Below, piece after piece: positions 6,973-14,070 of a DNA stretch of 16,213 nt. How positions within the stretch are numbered: the first letter of the stretch is position 1; each line of letters opens with the position of its first letter. Source of the stretch: Anaerolineae bacterium (GTDB lineage: Bacteria; Chloroflexota; Anaerolineae; Anaerolineales; Anaerolineaceae); assembly GCA_016213455.1 (NCBI GenBank), contig JACRAG010000354.1, positions 1-16,213 of the forward strand, in the 5' to 3' direction. A model generated the notes under the pieces. It was not told where the DNA came from, ran no database searches, and saw nothing but the letters and a program-made list of their open reading frames with translations. The translations under genes and the position numbers were made by a program.

Positions 6973-8407
6973 AGTCAAACCGATCCCCAATGCCATTCCC
7001 TCCCCGCATGCGGCGGAGGAGGAAGATCTGCGCGAGCATTTGATGTTCGACCCGCGCCCGCGCGAAGAGATGAACCGCATGGTCATGGACTCCATGACCC
7101 ACACCACGCCGCGCTACTGGATCGTGGTGGGCATCCTGGCGGTGCTGACGGCGGTGCTGTTGTATGGAGTGTGGGGCTACATGATTTTCACCGGCATCGG
7201 TATTTCCGGTGAGCGGCGGCCCAACTACTGGGGCATCTTCATCGTCTCCCTCGTCTTCTGGATCGGCATCAGCCACGCAGGCACGTTTGTGTCGGCCATT
7301 TTGCGGGTCTTCAAGGCCGAGTTCCGCCGGCCTTTCACCCGCGCCGCCGAGCTGATGACCACCTTTGGCCTGGCAGCCGGCGCACTGTGGCCGCTGATCC
7401 ATCTGGGGCGTGTGTGGGTCTTCTACTGGATGATCCCGTACCCCAACGCGCGCTGGTTGTGGCCCAACTTCCGCTCGCCGCTGGTGTGGGACTTCATGGC
7501 GATCACCACCTATCTGCTGTCCAGCACCATCTACCTGTACCTGCCGCTGCTGCCCGACCTGGCCATGGCGCGCGACCGCACCAAGGGCTGGCGCCACGTG
7601 GTCTACAAGTTCCTGGCGCTGGGCTGGCGCGGCACCGAAGCGGAATGGTTCCGGCTGCGCAAGGCGATCAACATTTTCGCCATCGCCATCATCCCGGTCA
7701 TGTTCTCGGTGCATACCATCGTGTCGTGGGACTTCGCGGTGGCACAGACCGGCGGCTGGAATTCGACCATCTTTGGCCCGTACTTTATCATCGGCGCGAT
7801 CCTCTCGGGCGTTTCGGCGGTGGTGACCATTCTGATCATCCTGCGCGCGACGTTGAAGAATATGGATTACTTCATCCGCCTTGAACATATCGACGCGCTG
7901 GGCAAGCTGCTGCTGGTCTTCTCGATGGCCTGGGCTTACTTCTTCTTCAACGATTACATGGTGAGCTGGTACGGCGGCAGCGAAGTGGTACGCACCATCC
8001 TCACCTTCCACGCCAGCGGGCCATCCGCCTGGATCTGGTATGTGATGCTGTTGTGCAATGTGGCCATTCCGTGGCTGACGCTGTGGAGTAAAAAGCTGCG
8101 CCGCACGCCGTGGTTGATGCTGATTGTGACCCTGGGAATCAACGTGGGCATGTACTTCGAGCGCTACACCATCATCCCGATCACCTTGGGGCACCAGCGC
8201 ATGCCTTTCGACTGGGGCGAATATACCCCGCGCTTACCGGAGATCAGCCTGGCGTTGGGTTCGCTGTGTCTGTTCATGCTGCTTTACATGCTGGCCTCGC
8301 GTTTCATCCCGATGGTGCCGGTGTGGGAAGTGCGCGAAGGGCAGGAAGCTCACCAGCTGCGCAAGGTGGGCAAGACGGTTGTGCCTTCGGTTTCGGAACT
8401 GGAATAG
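6962..8407 (+). CDS. actC: ActC-like NrfD/PsrC-family quinol-interacting membrane subunit
   Basis: 481-residue polytopic protein. After a charged cytoplasmic N-terminus (about 1-50), ten hydrophobic segments can be counted, starting with IVVGILAVLTAVLLYG at 54-69 and ending with SLCLFMLLYMLASRFIP, the number known for ACIII-type NrfD subunits. His105 (in ISHAG) and Asp177 (in VWDFMAI) sit in places conserved in the family and linked to quinol binding and proton uptake. Expected role: oxidise menaquinol or other quinol at the outer membrane face and feed the [3Fe-4S] cluster of ActB2. The start overlaps the end of actB2; a GGGAGAAGG site lies before it. It ends with TAG. No second NrfD-like gene (ActF) follows. 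Confidence 0.92.
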   Translation: MAAEVKPIPNAIPSPHAAEEEDLREHLMFDPRPREEMNRMVMDSMTHTTPRYWIVVGILAVLTAVLLYGVWGYMIFTGIGISGERRPNYWGIFIVSLVFWIGISHAGTFVSAILRVFKAEFRRPFTRAAELMTTFGLAAGALWPLIHLGRVWVFYWMIPYPNARWLWPNFRSPLVWDFMAITTYLLSSTIYLYLPLLPDLAMARDRTKGWRHVVYKFLALGWRGTEAEWFRLRKAINIFAIAIIPVMFSVHTIVSWDFAVAQTGGWNSTIFGPYFIIGAILSGVSAVVTILIILRATLKNMDYFIRLEHIDALGKLLLVFSMAWAYFFFNDYMVSWYGGSEVVRTILTFHASGPSAWIWYVMLLCNVAIPWLTLWSKKLRRTPWLMLIVTLGINVGMYFERYTIIPITLGHQRMPFDWGEYTPRLPEISLALGSLCLFMLLYMLASRFIPMVPVWEVREGQEAHQLRKVGKTVVPSVSELE

Positions 8408-8422
8408 GAAGGAGGGCAAAGC

Positions 8423-8959
8423 ATGGCAACTTCAGTAGTGCACATGGCCCTGTTTAAAGAGGAGCAGTTGGATGAGGCCGCGGAGGCCATCCAGGTGCTG
8501 CGCAACCTGGGCATCTCGGACAAGGATATCTCGGTCATTTCGGGCACACCTTTTTCCGAAAAGATGCTCGGGCGGCCGATGGCGTGGACGAGTATTCCCC
8601 TGATCGGCGGCGCTGGCGCGGTGGTGGGCTTTTTGGTCTCGGTGTTCCTCAACTTTGGCACGCCGCTGCTTTACCCCATTCAAGTGGGCGGCATGGGTTT
8701 GCAGACCATTCCGACTTCGATCGTGCTGACCTTTGAGCTGACCATGCTGGGGCTGTTGATCAGCACCTTCATCGGCGTGCTGGTGGAGACCATCTCGCCA
8801 TCCTACGGTCCGCGCGGTTACGACGCGCGCGTCACAGATGGGCAGATTGCGGTGCTTTTCTCCAGCGGTGCTGAACTGGATGCAAGCCTGCACGATGCGC
8901 TGAGCCACCTGGGCGCGGAGATTGTTCATGGGGCGGAGGATAAAAAGCTATGGCCATAA
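8423..8959 (+). CDS. actD: ActD-like DUF3341 membrane subunit
   Basis: 178 residues. An N-terminal soluble domain (about 1-53) is followed by two hydrophobic helices (about 56-79 and 97-122) joined by a short loop, then a soluble tail (about 125-178). This layout and length are those of DUF3341, the ActD subunit. No cofactor motif is present, matching the structural role known for ActD, which packs against ActC. A strong AAGGAGGG site precedes the ATG. Its last codons overlap the actE start by 10 bp. Confidence 0.88.
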   Translation: MATSVVHMALFKEEQLDEAAEAIQVLRNLGISDKDISVISGTPFSEKMLGRPMAWTSIPLIGGAGAVVGFLVSVFLNFGTPLLYPIQVGGMGLQTIPTSIVLTFELTMLGLLISTFIGVLVETISPSYGPRGYDARVTDGQIAVLFSSGAELDASLHDALSHLGAEIVHGAEDKKLWP

Positions 8960-9462
8960 TCAGACGCCTGATCATTCTGCTGGTTGTGGTGAGCCTGCCG
9001 CTGGCGGCGGGGCTGCTCTTCACCTATGACATCATCAAGATCGATTGGGTGAGCTTCATGGAAATTCAAAGCTCCTTCCAGCCCCAGGAAGACCCGCTGC
9101 CCATGCCGGCGCAGTCGGTGCCCATTCAGGGCGCGGCATACATCCCCAACCTGGGGGCGCCGGTCAATCCGGTGGCGGCGGATGAGGCTTCGCTGGCGCG
9201 CGGCAAGGAGCAGTATGAGATCAACTGCACCATCTGCCACGGTGCGAAGGCTGACGGCAAGGGTCCTTTCGCGGTGTTCCTGGCGCCCAAAAAGCCGGTC
9301 AGCCTGCTGGAAGGCCGCCCGTTGACCCTTTCGGACGGGGAATTGTTCCTGACCATCACCAATGGGGTGGAAGGGGCGATGCCTTCGTTGAAGGAAAACC
9401 TGCCGGACGCTTCGATGCGTTGGGATGTGGTCAATTACATGCGCAGTTTGCAGGGCAAATAG
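8950..9462 (+). CDS. actE: ActE-like monoheme cytochrome c
   Basis: 170 residues with one N-terminal hydrophobic helix (about 3-27) and a class I cytochrome c domain. The heme site is CTICH at 93-97, and Met144 in EGAMPS is the likely sixth ligand. No lipobox is seen, unlike some ActE proteins that are lipoproteins. In ACIII this subunit hands electrons from ActA to a soluble carrier or a terminal oxidase. It is the last gene of the operon; a Rho-independent terminator starts 24 bp after its TAG. No oxidase genes follow in the window. Confidence 0.9.
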   Translation: MAIIRRLIILLVVVSLPLAAGLLFTYDIIKIDWVSFMEIQSSFQPQEDPLPMPAQSVPIQGAAYIPNLGAPVNPVAADEASLARGKEQYEINCTICHGAKADGKGPFAVFLAPKKPVSLLEGRPLTLSDGELFLTITNGVEGAMPSLKENLPDASMRWDVVNYMRSLQGK

Positions 9463-9485
9463 CGCGGGGTTGGTAGATTGATGTG

Positions 9486-9514
9486 CGGGCCGGGTAACCG
9501 GCCCGTTTTATTTT
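9486..9514 (+). terminator. Rho-independent terminator of the ACIII-like operon
   Basis: An 8-bp GC stem (9486-9493 with 9498-9505) around loop GTAA, immediately followed by TTTTATTTT. It lies 24 bp after the actE stop codon and ends the seven-gene operon. Confidence 0.9.
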
Positions 9515-9529
9515 GCGGGGAACCCCACC

Positions 9530-9552
9530 TGTCATCGCGAGCGAGCCCTCCG
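9530..9552 (+). repeat. 23-bp repeat, copy 1 (CGCGAGCGAGCCCTCCG family)
   Basis: Matches 13863-13885 at 22 of 23 positions, same orientation. It resembles the dispersed GTCAT-GCGAGCG type repeats seen in many bacterial genomes. It abuts the longer element that begins at about 9551. Confidence 0.6.
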
Positions 9553-9732
9553 GGCGAGCGTGGCGAGCTCTCCCGGCCAGAGTCATGTAGGTCGGTGTCG
9601 CGGCGTTAACGGGTTGACATGGGCGTGTGCTTCGTCCGCCGGGACGCCGACATCTTTGCTGGGAATGTCGGGTTTCGGGCGGAACGAGGGTTCGCTATGC
9701 TGTGGTTCGACCCGCCCGAAACCGCGACCTAC
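9551..9732 (+). repeat. Structured ~180-bp interspersed element, copy 1
   Basis: The stretch 9587-9679 aligns without gaps to 16121-16213 at 72 of 93 positions by hand, and similarity also extends upstream to about 9551 (GGGCGAGCGT block) with a small indel. From 9587 to 9732 the ends are related as inverted repeats, GTAGGTCG...CGG against CCGCGACCTAC. Inside are further hairpins: CCGACAT / ATGTCGG, and GGTTTCGGGCGG (9671-9682) / CCGCCCGAAACC (9712-9723). No credible protein is encoded. A non-autonomous MITE- or REP-like element is the best guess. Confidence 0.62.
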
Positions 9733-9777
9733 AAGAAAAGCACGACATCCACTCACCATGTCGTCGTGCGTGCCTGG

Positions 9778-9879
9778 GTAGGGTGCGTTGTTTCAACGCA
9801 CCATCTTTTCATGGAGACAACAGGATGGTGCGTTGGCCCAAAGCGTACGCAGAAAAGACTCACAGGTCGGTGTCGCGGC
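9778..9879 (+). repeat. ~100-bp palindromic repeat element, copy 1, left flank of glycosylation cassette
   Basis: Starts GTAGGGTGCGTTG, then CAACGCACCATC (9794-9805) and its exact reverse complement GATGGTGCGTTG (9824-9835), then GGCCCAAAGCG and a tail ending AGGTCGGTGTCGCGG. The complement of 13742-13847 carries the same blocks in the same order, with about 10 extra bases in the tail. It ends one base before the stop codon of the broken GT2 gene. Short repeats built on GGTGCGTTG/CAACGCACC are common in bacterial genomes. Confidence 0.65.
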
Positions 9880-10644
9880 TTATTCGAACAGCTTACGGCG
9901 TTTCCAGCGGATGTACGGCGCAGCGAGGCGGCGCAGCCAGTATTTGGCATAGATCACCGACAGCGGCGACCCGCCCAGGCGGCGGTGCACGCGCAGCATC
10001 TCGGGCCAGCAGCGGTCATCCGCAGAGATGGTTTTGGCATCCCAGTGCAGGCGGAAGTTGGCCCACATCTTCCCCGGCAGGTACACCAGCGGGGCCAGCC
10101 CCGCCAGGCGCACCCACAGATCCTAGTCCATGGCAAAAAAGAACGAGACATCCAGTGGGCCGACCTGACGCCACCGTGATGCGCGCCAGAATGCCGCCTG
10201 CTGGGGGATGTGCACATAACCCTGGCGCAGGCGGCGGTAATCGGTTTGCGCAGCCGGAAAACGCCCGATGACCCGCCCGGTTTCGTCGATGTAGTTGGCG
10301 TCGCCATACACCAGAGCCGCCTCGGGGTGGGCGCGCAGGGCTTCCACCGCTTCGCGCACCGCGCCGGGCTGGTAGGTGTCGTCCGAGTTGAGCCAGGCCA
10401 GCACCTCTCCGCGCGCGCGGGCAAAGCCCTTGTTGATCGCATCGGTCTGCCCGCGGTCCTTCTCGCTGACCCAGCCCGCCAGGCGGTGCTCGTAGCGCTT
10501 CAGGATGTCCACGGTGCCATCGGTCGAACCGCCATCCATCACGATGTACTCGATCTCGGGATAATCCTGCGAGAGCACCGAATCAAGCGTGGCTTCGATG
10601 TAGCGGGCCTGGTTGAAGGAGGGGGTGATGATGGATACCAGCAT
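9880..10644 (-). pseudogene. GT2 glycosyltransferase interrupted by an in-frame TAG
   Basis: A GT-A fold family 2 glycosyltransferase. The N-terminal part shows the nucleotide-sugar site (VSIITPSFNQARYIEATLDS at the start) and the metal-binding region LAWLNSDD at about 85-92. Codon 174 is TAG (10125-10123); reading through it in the same frame gives DLWVRLAGL and a normal C-terminal region to TAA at 9882-9880, for about 254 residues, a normal family length. The context FFFAMD-stop-DLW fits a lost Tyr codon, one base from TAC or TAT. The break falls where GT2 enzymes usually have the catalytic base, so the 173-residue product is likely inactive. The start at 10644 has AAAGG upstream. TAG ends other genes here (actC, actE, the DUF6056-like gene), so readthrough is unlikely. 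A sequencing error remains possible. Confidence 0.82.
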
Positions 10645-10687
10645 AGGCAAACCTTTCTATCCGGGCAAAACTATGCCTGCCCAAAAC

Positions 10688-12112
10688 CTAGCGCCGCGCC
10701 TCAATCGACTCCACACCGTAGTAGAGGCGCGCGCAGAAGTTGATCCAGTAATCCGGGCTGGGACCCATGTCGGCCAGGGTGTGCACCACCTCCACCTCGC
10801 GGGTGATGATGTTGGTCTGCCCGGCAGCCATGTCGGCGCGGATTTGTGCGTCGCGCTCATCGAAGCGCGCGGCGCGATCGCGCAGCAGGTTCATCTCGCC
10901 GCGCAGCAGCACCACGGCGCGCACCGGGTACAGGCAGGCAGCCAGCAGCAGCAGCGAAGCCGCCACCAGCACCAGCCGCGGACGCCATGCGCCAATCCAC
11001 GCGCGCGCCGCCAATCCCAGGCAGATCGCCGCACCGCCGGCGCTTGCCAGGAAGGCAAAGCGCGCCGGCATCAATGCCCGCCCGGCGGGGTACTGCAGCC
11101 CGGCATACGCGCTGGGGGCCACGCAGCACACGATCAAACCGAAACCCACCAGGAGCCAAACCAGGGCCCAGGCAAGGCTGACGCGCGCACGGGGCAGACG
11201 CGGCAGGGCGGCAGCCGCCAGGAAAGCCGTGAGCGCGCTGATGCCGGCAAACACGGCGATGGGCAGGGGCTGTCCGCGCAGCGAATAAACCACAAAGTCC
11301 AGCGAATAGCGCAGCGCGTACCCGATCAACTGGCCCAGGTTGTCCGGCGGGGGCAGGGCAGCCTGGCGCCATTCGTTGGAGGGTGAGAGCATCATCAGGC
11401 CCATTGCCAGCAGCGAGCCGACCAGCACGGGGGCGATCAAGCCCCAGGCGCGGCGGCGCTGCGGCAGCAGCGCGACCCCGGCTGCCAGAACCAGGCAGAC
11501 GCCGGTCTGCAGCGCGGCGAAGGTCTCGGAAAAGCCGCCGGCAAAGAAAGCCAGCAGCAGGCTGCCGAGCACGTAGCCCCAGCCCGCGCCGCTGTGCCAG
11601 CGCGCAGCCATCCAACCCAGGATGAAGAGCATCAGCGCCATGGGGAAGGTGTAATGCAGCGTGCCCATGCGCCAGTAAACCGCCTGCAGGCGGTCGGGGG
11701 CCAGCAGCACGCAGAAGAACACCTGCAGCAGCGCGATCAGCACCAGCCAGCGCCGCGGCATGTTCCAGCCCTGGCTGCGCGCCAGTTGGACCAGGAAGAA
11801 GATCCAGCCCGCCGTCCAGGCGATCATCACCGCCGCCGGCAGGAAGGCGATGGCGCGCGGGCCGAACAACTCGCTCAACCACACCATGGTGATGGTGGAA
11901 AAACGGTTGCCTGAGGTCATGAACCAGTCCACCACGCCGCGAAACAACCCGTTCAGTTTAATCACTGCGCTGTAGCAGTAGTCATCCGCCCAGTAGCGCG
12001 AAAACGAACCCATGTACGCGAAGGCGGCGATGCCAGCCAGCAGCATCACCCCACCCATCACGGCAGCGCTTTGATCGAGGGGAGTCGGTTTTCGTTCAGC
12101 AGGTTGGTTCAA
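10688..12112 (-). CDS. Polytopic membrane protein, DUF6056/GT-C-like
   Basis: 474 residues with about ten to twelve hydrophobic segments. After the first helix (about 17-35) comes WADDYCY with Asp43 and Asp44, an acidic pair in the first outer loop like that of GT-C lipid-sugar transferases. The C-terminal ~80 residues are soluble and end near YYGVESIEARR. I take it as a DUF6056-type protein, likely in surface polysaccharide or glycolipid synthesis; the substrate is unknown. The start is TTG at 12112, one base inside the TGA of the gene before it (TTGA overlap), with GGAGA about 8 bases upstream, so translation is probably coupled. An ATG at residue 19 would cut into the first helix. The GT2 start is 43 bp downstream. 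Confidence 0.78.
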   Translation of the reverse strand: MNQPAERKPTPLDQSAAVMGGVMLLAGIAAFAYMGSFSRYWADDYCYSAVIKLNGLFRGVVDWFMTSGNRFSTITMVWLSELFGPRAIAFLPAAVMIAWTAGWIFFLVQLARSQGWNMPRRWLVLIALLQVFFCVLLAPDRLQAVYWRMGTLHYTFPMALMLFILGWMAARWHSGAGWGYVLGSLLLAFFAGGFSETFAALQTGVCLVLAAGVALLPQRRRAWGLIAPVLVGSLLAMGLMMLSPSNEWRQAALPPPDNLGQLIGYALRYSLDFVVYSLRGQPLPIAVFAGISALTAFLAAAALPRLPRARVSLAWALVWLLVGFGLIVCCVAPSAYAGLQYPAGRALMPARFAFLASAGGAAICLGLAARAWIGAWRPRLVLVAASLLLLAACLYPVRAVVLLRGEMNLLRDRAARFDERDAQIRADMAAGQTNIITREVEVVHTLADMGPSPDYWINFCARLYYGVESIEARR

Positions 12113-13623
12113 GGAAGTTCTCCGGGCAGTGGATTTTGCAGATCATACAACAGGCAGTGCTCGCCGCATGCTTCGACCGGATAGCGGGCGTCCAGCAGCG
12201 CCTTCAATTCGGGCTGGCGATCCAGTTCTTCGGGCAGGGTGACCAGGAAAACCTGCTTGCCGGCGGTCATGCTGTCGAACAACGCGGGCAGGTCGAAGGA
12301 GTCGCCGGTCAGGCGGCGCAGGTCGAACTCGGCTGCGGTCAGCCAGTTGGCCGGGGTGATCCAGCCCCAGTAAGCCATGCGCGCGCCGTAATCTTCGGTG
12401 ATGCCCACCACCGAGGCGTTGACACCCAGGCGTTGGGTCAGGCTGTGCCAGAAGGCGGCCTGCGGGCGGTAATCGGTGCGTTTCAGGACGGTGCGTGCCT
12501 GGTAGCCGAGCATGACCAGCGCAGCCAGCAGAGTCAACCCCACCAGCGCGCCCGTCAGCCGGCGCGGAGCCGGCAGTGAGGCAAAGAGCACCTGCGCCAG
12601 GGCTGCCGCGCCAAAGGCGATCAGCGGCACAAGCGGCAGGCTGTAATAATCGTGGGTGCCCACATGATGCGAAAGCGCCAGTCCCATCAGCAGGTAACCT
12701 GCCCAGGCGCCCCAGCCCAGGCCGCGCGCCCGCCCGGCAGGCAGGGACAATGCGCCCAGCAGGCCCAGCGCCAGCGCCGGCAGGCCAAACGCACCGTCCA
12801 GCAGGTTGAACCAGCGCAGGTAAAAGACGGGGTCCAGCCAGTACTGCGGGAAGAAGCGCATGCCCATCTGCTGTTGCAAAAAGCCCGCGCCAAACCACCC
12901 CCACAGGGAATACAGCGCGTAGGGCAGGACAGCCAGCCCGGCTGCCGCCCACACCTGCGGCGAGCGCAGCAGGCGCGGGTAGCGGACTGCCAGCAGCGCG
13001 CCCAGGTAAGCCGGGGCCACCCAGAAGAGCGCGGTGCCCTTCACCAGCAGGGCAGCCCCGCCCAGCAGCCCGGCTGCCAGCGCCGCGCGCCAGGAGCGGC
13101 TGTGCGTCCAGCGGGCGCAGGCCCACCAGCTCCATACAATCAGGGCGGTCATCAGCGGATCGGGCTGGAAGGAGCGGCTGGCGTACACGCCGTACGGCAG
13201 GACCAGCATCACCCCCAGAGCAGTCAGCGCCGCCGGGGGGGCGAAGAATTCTCGCGCCAGCAGGTACACGCCCAGGGCGCCGGCTGTCCAGAACAGAACC
13301 GAGGCTGCGCGCGGCAGGCTGGGCTGTTCCGCGCCGGCAAGGCGGTAGAGCGCCACCGCCAGACCTTCCATAATGGGCGGTTCGATCACGCCTTCGGCGC
13401 GCGCCTGCTGTCCGGAGCGTTCGCGCTGCCAGTCGGGCACGTCCGGCGCCTGCGCCAGGTACAGCCCGCGCGCCATGAGCATGGAATGCAGCTGGCGGGT
13501 GGGGTGAAAATCCAGGGGCAGGTCGTCCAGGTCGTAGAATCGCAGCGCCAGCCCGGCGGCGAGCAAAGCCGCCACGACTGCCCACAGCGCAGCGCGGCGC
13601 AGCCAGGACGCGCGCGTCACCAT
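12109..13623 (-). CDS. GT-C family membrane glycosyltransferase (GT39/ArnT-like)
   Basis: 504 residues with many hydrophobic segments. The first helix (about 8-28) is followed by an acidic loop, RFYDLDDLPLDFHPTRQ at 28-44, the expected position of the catalytic acidic residues of GT-C enzymes, which move sugars from polyprenyl carriers outside the membrane. The central part ends with HDYYSLPLVPLIAFG, common in this family, and a soluble C-terminal part of ~120 residues follows. The ATG at 13623 or the GTG at 13620 is the start (GAGGG lies just upstream and fits GTG spacing better). The frame stays open further upstream to 13842, but that part comes from repeat DNA. It is the first gene of a three-gene minus-strand cassette. 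Confidence 0.8.
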   Translation of the reverse strand: MVTRASWLRRAALWAVVAALLAAGLALRFYDLDDLPLDFHPTRQLHSMLMARGLYLAQAPDVPDWQRERSGQQARAEGVIEPPIMEGLAVALYRLAGAEQPSLPRAASVLFWTAGALGVYLLAREFFAPPAALTALGVMLVLPYGVYASRSFQPDPLMTALIVWSWWACARWTHSRSWRAALAAGLLGGAALLVKGTALFWVAPAYLGALLAVRYPRLLRSPQVWAAAGLAVLPYALYSLWGWFGAGFLQQQMGMRFFPQYWLDPVFYLRWFNLLDGAFGLPALALGLLGALSLPAGRARGLGWGAWAGYLLMGLALSHHVGTHDYYSLPLVPLIAFGAAALAQVLFASLPAPRRLTGALVGLTLLAALVMLGYQARTVLKRTDYRPQAAFWHSLTQRLGVNASVVGITEDYGARMAYWGWITPANWLTAAEFDLRRLTGDSFDLPALFDSMTAGKQVFLVTLPEELDRQPELKALLDARYPVEACGEHCLLYDLQNPLPGELP

Positions 13624-13741
13624 GACCCTCGGTGATATGGAATGCAGATGGAGCAGTAGTGCATAACCTGTTGATTTTAACCCATTTCGCCGTCTCCTTC
13701 GGAGGCGAACCGCAACGACATCCGCCCGATGTGTCATCGCG

Positions 13742-13847
13742 ACACCGATCTGTGCACTTTTCTGCGTAGGATGTGTTGCCGCTTTGGGCCAACGCACCAT
13801 CTTACCTCCTGCATGAAAAGATGGTGCGTTGAGGCAACGCACCCTAC
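13742..13847 (-). repeat. ~105-bp palindromic repeat element, copy 2 (inverted), right flank of glycosylation cassette
   Basis: Its complement repeats the blocks of 9778-9879 in order: GTAGGGTGCGTTG, CAACGCACCATC, TTTTCATG, GATGGTGCGTTGGCCCAAAG, CTACGCAGAAAAG, then CAGATCGGTGTCGCG. The two copies face each other across the three-gene cassette. A spurious open frame continues from here into the GT-C gene. Confidence 0.65.
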
Positions 13848-13862
13848 GAAGAGCCTGTTGCC

Positions 13863-13885
13863 TGTCGTCGCGAGCGAGCCCTCCG
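13863..13885 (+). repeat. 23-bp repeat, copy 2
   Basis: Differs from 9530-9552 at one position (GTCGTCGCG for GTCATCGCG). It lies 8 bp before the 65-bp repeat copy at 13894. Confidence 0.58.
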
Positions 13886-13893
13886 CTTTTTCT

Positions 13894-13958
13894 GTAGGTT
13901 GGGAGAAGGGCGCGTAGAGTCCGGTACCGCTACGTTTCATTTGCGCCCGAATCCCAAC
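13894..13958 (+). repeat. 65-bp interspersed repeat, copy 2
   Basis: Ungapped match of 58 of 65 positions to the complement of 1990-2054. Begins GTAGGTTGGGAG, ends GCGCCCGAATCCCAAC. The two copies are about 11.9 kb apart and in opposite orientation. Confidence 0.7.
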
Positions 13959-13999
13959 GCATCGGCTGCCCGGCGCAACGACCTAACCCCTCGCTTGAT

Positions 14000-14048
14000 G
14001 GGCAATCGCACGATAAGGAAAAAGCCTCTCAGTCTCGTGCGATTGCCC
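14000..14048. repeat. Perfect 14-bp inverted repeat downstream of the hydrolase gene
   Basis: GGGCAATCGCACGA (14000-14013) is the exact reverse complement of TCGTGCGATTGCCC (14035-14048), loop 21 nt. It begins 22 bp after the hydrolase stop codon (minus strand). On that strand the loop, not the 3' flank, carries the T-run (CTTTTTCC), so it is not a standard terminator. The 13-mer GTGCGATTGCCCT (14037-14049) recurs at 16044-16056. Confidence 0.6.
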
Positions 14049-14070
14049 TGCGTTTATACCTGCAAATCCG

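Noticed and set aside
5419..7107. 562-codon open frame antisense to actB1/actB2
   Set aside because: It is a long antisense frame typical of GC-rich coding DNA. The opposite strand has strong family matches, cysteine motifs and ribosome sites; this one is rich in His, Arg and Gln without any domain.
10123..10125. TAG recoding (amber readthrough) in the GT2 gene
   Set aside because: TAG is used as the normal stop of actC, actE and the DUF6056-like gene in this window, and no recoding structure is evident next to the codon.
9619..10179. Plus-strand open frames across 9619-10271
   Set aside because: They run through the repeats and the antisense of the GT2 gene, with low-complexity Arg/Ala/Pro-rich products and no recognisable domain.
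13624..13842. Upstream extension of the GT-C gene (73 more codons in frame)
   Set aside because: The extra part is encoded by the palindromic repeat; a similar peptide (NAPSFH...MVRWPKA) is encoded by the other copy near 9790-9850. The real N-terminal helix and a GAGGG site fit a start at 13623 or 13620.
14000..14048. Rho-independent terminator for the hydrolase gene
   Set aside because: The stem is perfect, but the T-run lies in the loop and none follows the stem on the minus strand.
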